Assembly (NCBI GenBank): GCA_000827495.1
Contig: KN817556.1
Location: forward strand, 1-64,000
Reading direction: 5' to 3'
DNA: 64,000 bases
Origin: Hypholoma sublateritium FD-334 SS-4
Taxonomy: Eukaryota > Basidiomycota > Agaricomycetes > Agaricales > Strophariaceae
The notes under the pieces were generated by a model. It ran no database searches. It was not told the DNA's origin and was given only the letters and a program-made list of their open reading frames with translations. Numbering within the stretch: the first letter of the stretch is position 1; every line of letters starts with the position of its first letter. Below are positions 47,790 to 57,349 of the stretch, one piece after another. Both the position numbers and the translations under genes were made by a program.

Positions 47790-48731
47790 TGCGCAACGGC
47801 NCNNCTACTACGACTGCCTGCCGTGGCTTGAAGCCACAGGCAACCCCAGAAAANATANATAAGCCCGACGAGNACCGCGCGACATGAACACACACGCTTT
47901 ANTTTNANTAAACACCAAAGCCATACAACCAATGCAGCCGAACCACCTCGAGCCAACNTCTNTNTTCCANGCACCNGGNTCANCTTGGCGGTCAAGGCCN
48001 NTAGTCGAAGCACCTACGCCAGCGTGGGTGNGNAACCACAAGATAAGGCTCGGTCTGTGCGACACGCACCATCTCGTCCCCGTCCCCGCCGAGCAGTTCG
48101 TCATAGTGCGTCGGAAGCAGGCCTCCGACTCTGGAAGCCGCTGGCAGGTCGCCCAGATTAACCCCACCAATGAGCTGCCGCTTCTCTTCGACAACAATGT
48201 GCGTGCCCCGTTGTTTAGTAAGGAAGCGCGCGTACTCACCCGTTCATGAAATATAGGGCCCCTTCGCGCGCGTTCCTTGCCAGCTTTTCTTAGAGCAGAC
48301 TGGAATGGCTGCTGGAGACCACTGCTACTTCTCCGAGGAAACGGGCGAAATAAAATGCCTGCCCGCCGAGCCGCAGATGCACGTCACGCGGCGGCGCAAT
48401 ATATCTTCCCTCGTGCGCCATTTTTTTGATATACACCACACTATCTCTTACACATTGACAGGATTTTGTTTGGGTGGTTTATCGTCATCCAGGCAGAGCA
48501 GATGCCTCTATATATCGCCCGGCGATGTTTATTGTACGTTCTTTCGTCTGGGCAAGCCTCCATCCGTGTTATCAGACTGATGAATTCAATTGCTTTGTTC
48601 AGCGGGATGTATCCGACACCGAATGTCAGGTTATGCTGCTTGAAGAAGACAACGAGCACCTGAGGCGCCGAATTCTGGTCCCAAGGGAAAATATTGTTCT
48701 GTCGGACCCGCCATCAGAGTATCGTCCTTAG
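47790..48731 (+). CDS. Family-1 protein, right outer copy (unknown function, best preserved)
   Basis: This is the most complete family-1 copy. Exon A (to about 48197) includes HKIRLGLCDTHHLVPVPAEQ and RRKQASDSGSRWQVAQI and ends LLFDNN. The GTGCGT..AATATAG intron leads to ARVPCQLFLEQTGMAAGDHC, YFSEETGEIKCLPAEPQMHV. The next intron (GTGCGC..TTGACAG) leads to DFVWVVYRHPGRADASIYRP. A third intron (GTACGT..TATCAG) leads to TDEFNCFVQRDVSDTECQVM, ending DPPSEYRP at TAG 48729-48731. N bases in exon A prevent certainty about the start; by homology it is near 47790, but a one-base shift near 47880 is possible. No domain was recognised. Confidence 0.5.
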
Positions 48732-49297
48732 ATTCCTTTTAAATTTCACAGTTCATGTCTTATGCTCATACTACTTGCAATCGATATACATACAAAAATG
48801 CGTGCCTCTGAGCTTGCTTGAGGAAAATCTATAAATAGTCAGCGGCCCGCGGCGTTGAGCGCTTCGTAAGGGCGTGCTGGCCACTGCTGACACTCTAGTG
48901 CTGGAGTGAGCAGAATCCTCTGCAGAAAAGGGAGAAGAAGACCCGCCGGGTCATCTTCCGACGCTATATGTGCAAAATCTGACCAATAACTGTGTAAATA
49001 AGATGTCTACTATTTTAATCAGATGCTCAGTTCCGGTATTCTGTCCTCCGGTGACATATTTAGCTCTTTTCTGCGGATAATACCCGCTCTCGTTTAATCA
49101 TGATAACGCCTAATGTCAGATTTTCGGCGCTGGAAGCTCGCTCATATAATTAAGCCACAGTACACAGCTAACTCGAAGTGGACCAATTCCTTCCCTACGA
49201 ATAATACTTCTAACCTAGAACGCACGCCATCAGACTACCATAAGCGGCTCAATTAGCCTTTTCTATGATGTTCCTCCAACATATGAGGAAGACGATG

Positions 49298-49995
49298 CTC
49301 GAACTCTGCGCTGGCCTCCGTCGCCGCGTCATCGACGTCCCCGGCCGCACGTTCACTCGTTCCGCTCTCACACCCGTGTGGCGGCCCCGTCATCCTCGTC
49401 CACGTTTGTTAACGTCCATTCATCCTGCCGCGCCCCTGCAATTGGCGCCTGCAATTAGCGCCCTGCCATTCCGCCTGCACGGGCCCACCATGCATACCAG
49501 CAGCATACCAACATCACAACCAGCACGCACGCACACCGATCCATTAATCTCCGTGTCCCCTGCGGCGCCCATGTGCTGCGCCATCGCGGCTGAAGTGGAG
49601 CACATCATTAAGCCCAGCGGCGGCGTGCGCTTCTCAGCTTCCTGTCTGTCGTCCACGGTCTATTCCTGGTGCACGGCCGCCAGTCGGAACACGCCCGGGC
49701 ATGCCCTCGGGCGTCGGGTGCCCCGCGTCATACCCCGCGACGCGCGTGCAATAGGCAACGCCATCTCACGACGAGCCACGCGGTAGGACTCGGGAGTCTG
49801 GCATCGATCGCGCGACCAGCATAGTAGCAATGGTGATAGCGCAGCAGCGCCGCAGCAGTAGCGTGTATCCTCCTCTACATACGCTGCGGCGCTGCCAGGG
49901 CGCGACAGAGCGTCTTGGTCCGTGCGCGAGTTCAGCTTTCTATGAAGATCTACAGCGTGGAATGGTAGTTGGCCCGGGCCCGGCCTGGCGCTGAC
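49298..49995. repeat. Inverted copy of the cyclin upstream region
   Basis: Reading rightwards from 49298 gives the reverse complement of the sequence running leftwards from 42361, with perhaps 85% identity by eye. It stops near 49995 (GTTGGCCCGGGC versus GTTGGCCGAGAC). It contains no cyclin coding sequence, so the duplication carried only 5' flank. Confidence 0.8.
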
Positions 49996-51541
49996 CCACA
50001 GGCGCGTTGGGTACAGCTTGCATTCCATCAAAGCAACGAGAACAAAGCCAACAATAGTCGTATGGTACCGTACTGGCAAAAACCTTGTAGAGGTTCTGTC
50101 AGATACAGCGTTCCTCGCAGCAGGTTTGATTGATAGACAGTACACCACTCTGTTGTCCTCGATAGGCTGCATATGTGTGTACAAGGTGCACTACTGCTGT
50201 GCACGTCCCCCCGATCCAGCCAATCGGCTCCCCCATCCGCCGAATACAACTGAAACCTCCCGCGGGAGCGCCTATGTATCGCGCGCGCGGGAAGCGCAAG
50301 CGTGCGTGCACTAGACGCCACCTTCCAGCGGGCGCCAGGGCGCCTGGCATGCAAGCGCCCACGGATCGGCGCCGACAGAGTGCCCAAAGGGTCATGCGTC
50401 TTCTGTTCATTGCACAGCCGTCAACTGAACCCGCGCCGCAGTCGAGTGCTATACGGACCCACAACGAAGCTTGCGCCCGCGGCGCGCTCGACGCCTCGCC
50501 GTCGACGGTGATCATCGGGGGGCGTTCCGGGCCTTCGAGTATCAGATATCGACCCGAGTGTCTGTGCGCCCCGCGCCGCTCTTCCGCGGCGCTGCCTCAC
50601 GCTTCACGGCGGGGGAATTCGTTCGCGACAAGGCCGAGGATGATTTTTCGCGGCCTTGTTTGTCGCGTCGCCAGCGCAGTGTCGCACAATACTGCGCCTG
50701 CCCGGCGTCGCTCCACGCCACAAGTAAACTCGACGACACCAACGCGATTCGAGCGTACGCACGCCTCACTGCACAAGGTATATTTATTGTAGTACTTACT
50801 CCGAGTCAGAGGAATTAATGTACTAGCTCTGCGTGCGCGTTTGATTAAGCTAATTTCAGGACTTACAGGAACGTCTCATGATTTTCTGTGTTGTGCACTT
50901 CCTCGCGAACCAACCATAGCCCCAGCCGAGCTTCCCACGGCGCCTGGTAGGCGATCAGTGCTAAAAGTAAGCGCCCGTGACTCACACGCGCGTCAAGGCT
51001 ATGTGGCAATGCACAAATGTTTCGGCATATCCTCGCAGGGGCGGTGCCCGCGTAGCATCCCAGAGGATACGCGCACGACGTCTCCGCCTCCCTGCGCTGT
51101 GCAGGAGACATTAAGAGAGCATAGGTATGATGCGATCGACGCCAATGTGAGGATATCTGTATCTAGCAGAACATCTGCAGATTTCCAGTGCACGCCGTTA
51201 TTGTTTTTGTTGGGTGGGGTTTTGGTGGCGAAGAAAATAAATGTACAGGAGTTATGGGTAATGGGCAGAGCGGGAAAGAAAAGAAGAGAGGAGAAATGAA
51301 CGGGAGAAATGGACGGGGCTGGCCATGGGAAACGGTGTTGTACTTGCATGTAGACCAGGAGTAGATTCCTATCCTCAGAATTGAGAACTTTGAGATTATT
51401 ATCGCATAGACATCATGGTGCTATGCCTCGGAATATGCCATCGAAATCCTATAAAGCGCAGATTCTAGCAGTCATCGGATCCCATAACCCAACATTTCTC
51501 TTAACCAACTGCCCAAAACCCAAGTATAGATATATCTGTGC
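49996..51541. other. Degenerate region upstream of the first family-2 gene
   Basis: GC-rich up to 50800, then AT-richer. Open frames of 100-200 codons occur by base composition but none shows a family signature. A TATA motif (CCTATAAAGC, 51448-51457) lies about 90 bp before the family-2 start. Confidence 0.4.
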
Positions 51542-52219
51542 ATGGAGGAAGAACACGGACCCGGAGGCCGATTTAAAGACCCTAATAAGAAAATACCCCC
51601 GGGGCGGAAGAAACGGAAGGCCTCGAAAAATCCAGTCATCAAGTTCGGACAACTGCTGAAGGAAATAGACAGCGCAACCGAAAGAATAGTTGTGCTGCGA
51701 AAGGTGCGATATCGTTTTGCGCAGAGAGTGCCTAACCCATTTTTGTTTTTCAGCAGGTTGGGGTCCAGGTGCAGAACATCGGACACGGTGGCGAAACTGA
51801 GCTGTTCAAGCGCATCTATGAGGCATCGAAATCAGTCAGGGATAGCGTTCTATCCCTTCCGATCTCCGCATTTCCCGGAATGTACGACGTCCTAGAGAAA
51901 TATAGCATGTATGTCACCTACCTCTATCTTCCAAAGATTCCTAGAAATCAGTGCTGATGCTGACATTGTGACAGCATACTGTCGGACGCATTTCATGTTC
52001 TCGATGAAGATCAAATCGCCAACGACCTGTATGAGGCTCTAATATACCGAATAGAATGGTGTATGGATGAGTATCAGGTGAGATTTAGCAGCTGCGTCTC
52101 GTATACATCGATGACCGTGCTTACTCTATTGGAAGAATAAATTATGCCAAAGCAACTCAAGTTTTGGCACATACGACGCATCCTCACCTCGTGCGTCTGA
52201 TAGTTCTATCTACCATTAG
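51542..52219 (+). CDS. Family-2 protein, copy A, 167 aa (unknown function)
   Basis: Four exons (51542-51703, 51754-51908, 51975-52077, 52136-52219) give 168 codons exactly. The protein has a basic N-terminus (DPNKKIPPGRKKRKASKNP) resembling a nuclear localisation signal. Next is the shared core IKFGQLLKEIDSATERIVVL, then ELFKRIYEASKSVRDSVLSL, PISAFPGMYDVLEKYS, ILSDAFHVLDEDQIANDL, YEALIYRIEWCMDEYQ and a Ser-rich tail. The core looks all-helical. Exon boundaries and phases match copy B at 56.7 kb, which argues strongly for a real gene. No family was recognised. A downstream block conserved with copy B may supply alternative 3' exons. Confidence 0.6.
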
Positions 52220-52600
52220 TACAACAGAATAACAATGATTGTTATTCCCAGATACTATGTTCCACGCAAGAAGCATACTTGTCACTGGCGGCAGCTTTTT
52301 CCAAGCAGTGCAAGATAAGGGATTACAAGAAAAATGTGTACGTTTTTTTGCCTACTTTCTCTGGTACGAGACAAGAGCTCACAAATAACTTATTTACCGT
52401 GCTTAGAATAAAATAACACGCCTTCTATATCTTCAAGTTGTATTGTTATTATAATCAGCGGGGTACAAATGATATAATGAATTTCCATATTCAGCGACTC
52501 ATCGTGGCTTTCTGGGGGCCAGTCATCCACTAGAGCACTTATGTGCTACTTGATGTTATCTATTTTTATTTTGTACTTTGTAAGACTGGGTGCAGACTTA
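52220..52600 (+). other. Conserved block downstream of family-2 copy A with a short exon-like frame
   Basis: An acceptor-like CCCAG precedes ATG 52257. The 27-codon frame 52257-52337 (MFHARSILVTGGSFFQAVQD...) ends at a GTACGT donor that is conserved in copy B. A conserved intron-like stretch ends GTGCTTAG near 52407, followed by ATAACACGCCTTCTATATCTTC, also shared with B. This may be a 3' exon of the family-2 gene or the start of a second gene. Confidence 0.45.
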
Positions 52601-53229
52601 TGAACTGATACAATACTATCCGACTCTTCCTCTACACTGGTGCCTTGTAGCTATTTATATTCTCTGAAAATACAAAATACCCTTCAAGTACGACGTAGTA
52701 CGCTGTCTTCGTCTATAGAATCGAGAGCGTGGTCCTCTCGCCTTCGCCTGACCGCTCATTCAATGATTTCCTTCAAGTTGTCCCGTTAAGCAAGGTTTAC
52801 TACTTTGGAAGGGTTTCTAGTACATCGGATCCATCAACAAATATAAGTATTTGTTCTGTGCTGGCAAATACAAGCTTTATCTCCCAAAGGTCAAGGGTGG
52901 ACGGCCACGGCTGTGGACTAGAACGCCCAACGCTCCAAGACAGTAGTAGAAGAGGACGAGCATTAGTGCACATATTTGGGCTTGTAAATACTCTGGCACC
53001 TGGATCGGCTGTGCTGTCTCTTATCAGTACCACTACCCGCGTTGACAAAACCCGCTTCATTATTACAGACATCATTTTCATTTCTCCGACGCGACGGTAA
53101 TGTCGCAAAAAAAAAAAAGAGCAAGGTGCTATGTATGTAAATATGGAATGTACGCCTGGTAATTAGGGCGGGCTACCGCCGCCGACATCGTAGTAGTCGT
53201 CGGTGCAGCAGGCCACACAACACCGACAT
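52601..53229. other. Region between the family-2 block and the cyclin remnant
   Basis: An open frame at 52729-53100 (+) has no signature. A 13-base A run lies at 53107-53119. I see nothing further that I can support. Confidence 0.4.
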
Positions 53230-53509
53230 CAGGATTCCGCGCTCTGCGCGGCGCCGAAGACAGATGTCCTCGAAACCGACACGTCCGACGCGGACGACGG
53301 CGAGGACTGCGAGACGGACACGGACGCGAGCACGAAGAGAGGGACGGGGGAGAGCGCGGCTGAGCATGGACGACGATCGGAAGGCCCGTGCGGAGTGCGT
53401 GGGGATGCGAACGAGGACGGCGCGCAGCGAGGTGAGGCTACTTCGTGCGTTGTCTTTGTGTACTATTGATTTATGTGCTTTGGACTCCATAGTCGCGTGC
53501 GGAGGATGC
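53230..53509 (+). pseudogene. Remnant of the cyclin 3' end, first copy
   Basis: This matches the acidic cyclin tail and 3' flank (about 44740-45145), with landmarks GAGGACTGCGAGACGGACACG and GGACGCGAGCACG. TTGTGTACTATTGATTTATG then corresponds to TTTGTACTATTGATTTATG at 45110. Most of the cyclin gene is missing and frames are broken. The 3' continuation (GGCTGGTAGAGTAGAAGA) reappears at about 54999, after the transposon that split it. Confidence 0.75.
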
Positions 53510-53517
53510 ATTTTCAT

Positions 53518-54964
53518 ATGGCGTTCAAAGTGTACAAAAAGTGAAATCACATATTATTTTCGAAAATCAGCATAGATTTAGTTCAAATCCATTCATTTGT
53601 CATAATTTTATTACTTTCTATGAAGAAGGGAGCCCTTTGTTGAATATGCGATGAATTGTTTATACTGTACTAATATAATCAATTCGTCTGTCCCAGGTCA
53701 CAGGCCTTCCAAATTTGACGAAATGTCACAGGTGTCCCATGAATTTAGGACTGTTGACGAAATGATAAAATGTGACCAATTTTCTGGATTTTTTTTCTCT
53801 GTTTTAAATGAAAAATTTGCAAGTTTGGTAAGGTATTTTCTAGAAAAAAAATCTTGACATGCCATATTTTTTGTGAGGTCACAGCCAATTCTGAGCATTG
53901 ACGAAACTATAATTTCGTCAATCTGGTCACAGGTCACAGGGCCTGACAGATTGATTTTATTAGTACAGTAGCGCGCTTTTTATCTAATACTTAGCGCACG
54001 CTGTTTCCATCAGCGCATGCTATTTCGGTACCGCGCACGCTACATTACCATCCGCGCACGCTATTTCCGTGGTACCCGAGCATCCTAACCTTTCCAATAA
54101 CATGAAACCCACTTGGAATCCAGTATCTACCCCAGCTGCACAGACCATAGGCCCAGTTGATGATGAGCAGTTGAGTACGAGTCTTGACACGCCACGGTCC
54201 CGGACTCCGACCGTTCTTGGAATCAGCAGAGGCCAGCGTCCTGCAGATGCTTTTGTCTGTTATATTTCAAACTGACGTTAAGGATCTGAGTCCGATACAA
54301 TCCTGCGGATGATCTGGAAGGGAAGGAGGAAGAGGATTACAGCGTCTCGGAGGACGTTGAAATTGAACGCGGGCCGCCGCTTGTGCCGGTGTATGCCGTT
54401 CCGTGCCGCGTCCGCCCGTGGCGGGCCGGCTTCGGGGAACGGTGGGGAACGGTCGAACCTCCCGCAGGTGGCTGTCTGTGTATGCCTGAGCAGTTGCGCA
54501 CTGTTGCGGCATATGTCCACACCACGTAGTAGGTATGTACACACAGTAGACGTGGCGCGTTCCGCGGGCCAGAGCCGCTTGTAGGGATCATGGGCGATTA
54601 CACCAAGTTGGTGACAAGGTATTCGCCAGAACGCTGGTGACGCTGCCATACGCCGTGCATCGCTCGGATGTTTGTGCACGGCTAGAATAGCTGTTTGAAT
54701 AATTCACTCGCCTATGCCGCTTTCTTTGGTGCCACGGAAATAGCGTGCGCGGATGGCAATGTGCACACCGCACAGGTACCGAAATAGCGTGCGCTAAGAG
54801 TTAGACAAAAAGCACGCTATACACAATTCATGTCATATTTAACAAAGGGATCCCTTCTTCATAGAAAGTAATAAAACTATTACAAATGAATGGATTTGAA
54901 CTAAATCTATGCTGATTTTCGAAAATAATATGTGATTTCATTTTTTGTACACTTTGAACGCCAT
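53518..54964. mobile_element. Non-autonomous inverted-repeat DNA transposon, 1447 bp, 8-bp target duplication
   Basis: The ends are inverted repeats starting ATGGCGTTCAAAGTGTACAA, more than 230 bp long once the nested insertion is removed (left 53518-53664 plus 53969-54075; right 54731-54964). The element is flanked by identical 8-bp ATTTTCAT copies (53510-53517 and 54965-54972). Subterminal GCGCACGCTA motifs recur four times on the left and twice on the right. The interior (54076-54730) has no transposase; a 68-codon frame at 54069-54275 has no signature. An 8-bp duplication suits hAT or P-like elements, but long terminal repeats are unusual for hAT, so I leave the superfamily open. Confidence 0.85.
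53665..53968. mobile_element. Nested 304-bp MITE with TA target duplication
   Basis: Its ends are inverted repeats beginning CTGTACTAATATAATCAAT on the left and CTGTACTAATAAAATCAAT on the right, then a GGTCACAGG-type motif. TA dinucleotides flank it (53663-53664, 53969-53970). Removing it and one TA restores TTTATAGCGCGC, which matches TGTATAGCGTGC in the opposite terminal repeat of the host element. The TA target and small size suit a Tc1/mariner-type MITE. It has no coding capacity. Confidence 0.85.
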
Positions 54965-54972
54965 ATTTTCAT

Positions 54973-56679
54973 CATGTGTGCTTGCTTGCGCTATTGCAGG
55001 GCTGGTAGAGTAGAAGACTGGATAATGAATTGATTGTGGATGTATATGCGTGCGGGAGGGTTGACTTGTAGTTGAAGTTGTTGCTTCTAGGGCGGCGAAT
55101 TCTGGCGACACGGCAGGTGCCGGGTCCGACGAGCTCCGCCGGGCGGGCGACGCGTCCCAGTCCGTGCGCTCATTCGAGCACCGCACGCCGCTGCCAACTC
55201 AAGCAGGCCTAGACAGGCTGCGCCCGACCCCGCCTCGGAGTCTTCTCTGTCCTCCAAACTCGCCATTCCTAGGCGGATACACGGGGTGCGCGATGCGTCC
55301 CGGTGCGTACACTCATCTACGCACAGCACCTCACTTCGAGCGTCGTCGCCAGCGCACTTAAGCTGCATTCGACCCCGACGCCGTCTCTTCTTCGTGGTAC
55401 AGCAACCCTGCGGCACAGCACTCCTTTTTCCACCGCAGTGTAAGGCGACGACGGCACGCACGCACGAGTCGGATCCCAACCGCGTCGCCCCGTCAACGCC
55501 CGGCACCGGAGCGCACAGGACTGCCCGTGGGTGGCCTTATTGGACTCGGACGGCCACGCGGCACGGCTCTGTCTACGGTCGGCTGTACGAGGTGCGGGGG
55601 GTACTCGAGCGCGGTGTATAAGTACAAGAGGCCACTGGCGCGCTGCATAGTCATGGGCGCGCGGAGCCGGCAGGAGGGCGAAAACGCCGCTTGACGTGCG
55701 TGTGATTCGTGTGCACTTGGCGCTGACCGGGCGCTGAGATCTGAGAGGTCAGCACTTACGAGTCGCCATGCACTGTTCCGGCGCGGTATGGTGGCATTCG
55801 GCTGGGGTGTGGGCGGTGAATGGAAGGTTCGAGCAAGGTGTGCATAGATCATCATCACGCTCAAAAGTCCGTATATACAATATACCTCAAATACACACGG
55901 CCCGCTATTAGCAGGCATATAAGCAACACTAGTAGGGTGGTATACGGTATTCGAAGCCGATGCGAGGCCAATTGTATCTGACGGAGCCTTAGAGGCGCTG
56001 GACAACGTAGCATTGCTTCAGTGGAATTTGTGTGTCCACCCGTGCGCGTCCCGCACAGCAACACTGAGAAGCCATTTGCATTACCCAAACTTTTCGCGAA
56101 ATACTGATACCTCAATGCGGAAGTGTTCCCAAAGCTCTTTGATGCTCCAAATAAAAATACATTCTCATAGCCAATATGTACCGACACCTATTGGACACCT
56201 ATCTACGAAAATTTATAGCGGTCTGATTTCTTTGTAGTGACAAATGAGGCACAGAGTCTGCCATTTGCACTTCCCGACCCAGGTTAGTATGCAGCACCAT
56301 ATACCGCCCTCGGAGGGATGTATATCAATGTGTAGTGATCTACATCTCATCTAAGCCACTACAAGGGGGCACTGCGGCGAGTTGGTTGCCGTGGCCTATG
56401 AGCTGTGCCGTAGTAAATAAACGTACAGGTTATAGAGGGTGTGAGGGGAAAAGATGAATAGAGGGACAAAGATAGGAGACATGGGGCTGAATAGCAGCGC
56501 AGGTTTTAGGCAGTGAGAACAGCAAATTCCGAACTGCGGGACTGAAAAAGGTATTCTGACAGTATTTGATGCTACTCATAAATATATCACAATTCTATAA
56601 AACGGCGTTGCTGGAAGTCGTAAATGCCCAGACAACAGCAGCGTCACCTTTCGTTTAATCAAACATACAGGGACAAGAT
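54973..56679. other. Degenerate region between the transposon and family-2 copy B
   Basis: The first 50 bp or so continue the cyclin 3' flank. The rest is GC-rich to about 55760 and AT-richer after. A minus-strand frame at 55861-56187 has a hydrophobic end (TLLVLLICLLIAGRVYL) but no other support. A TATA motif (TTCTATAAAAC, 56592-56602) lies about 80 bp before the next gene. Confidence 0.4.
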
Positions 56680-57349
56680 ATGCCTGTTGGAAGCGGAAGA
56701 CCACGGATTTCGAGGCCAACTAAAGACCCCGATAAACCACCAAATTCAATCATCAAGTTCGGACTGTTGATACAAGAAATCGACGTCGCGACCGAAATAA
56801 TAGCCACGTTACGCAAGGTACGATATTTCTTGCTACAGACAGTCCATGACTGATTTTATGTTCGACAGGCGGGGGGGTTGAACGCTGGTTGCGAAAATGA
56901 GCTCTACAAACGCGTCTCCCAGGCGTCGATATCAGTCAGGGATAGCGTCCCTTCCTTCGCAATCTCCACATTTCCCGTGATACAGGATGCACTGGAAGAA
57001 TACAATCTGTATGTCGCCTACCTTTATTTCCTGCCAGTGAGGATTTCGTAAAATGGACACTGACATACTGGACACTGTGACAGCATACTTTCGGACGTAC
57101 ATCGCGGTCTGAACGCGGATCCAACTAACTACGTTCCACTGGAGGATTTATTGGACCAGATAAATTGCTGGGTGGATAAGTTTCAGGTGAACCTTAGCCG
57201 CCACGTCTCATATACAACAATGATCAAACTTACATTATTAGCAGAAAAACTACGTGTTACCCCCGGGCAATCCAGCCATCGCAGATGATTCCTCCCCGCT
57301 TCGTGAGCTTGATGATTGTCTCTCTACGAGTACCTCGCAATATCAATGA
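56680..57349 (+). CDS. Family-2 protein, copy B, 161 aa (unknown function)
   Basis: Four exons (56680-56817, 56869-57008, 57084-57186, 57245-57349) give 162 codons exactly with the same intron positions and phases as copy A. The core reads IIKFGLLIQEIDVATEIIAT, ENELYKRVSQASISVRDSVP, SFAISTFPVIQDALEEYN, ILSDVHRGLNADPTNYVPLE and DLLDQINCWVDKFQ. The N-terminus (MPVGSGRPRISRPTKDPDKP) is basic but differs from copy A. The tail ends STSTSQYQ. The two proteins share roughly half of core residues, so this is not a recent duplicate. Retention of both frames and all splice sites suggests selection. Confidence 0.6.

Larger units (their letters stand above)
45365..49297. repeat. Right arm of the large inverted repeat
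   Basis: This is the reverse complement of 36754-about 40800, carrying two family-1 copies on the + strand. The N bases at 47801, 47803, 47804, 48031, 48033 and others mirror those of the left arm base for base. The outer boundary at 49297 is sharp: GAAGACGATG ends the arm and CTCGAACTCTGCGCTGGCCT begins an inverted copy of the cyclin upstream region. Confidence 0.9.

Noticed and set aside
55861..56187. Minus-strand frame ending in a hydrophobic helix, possible tail-anchored protein
   Set aside because: Single frame without a promoter, homologue or paralogue in the window; too weak to call.
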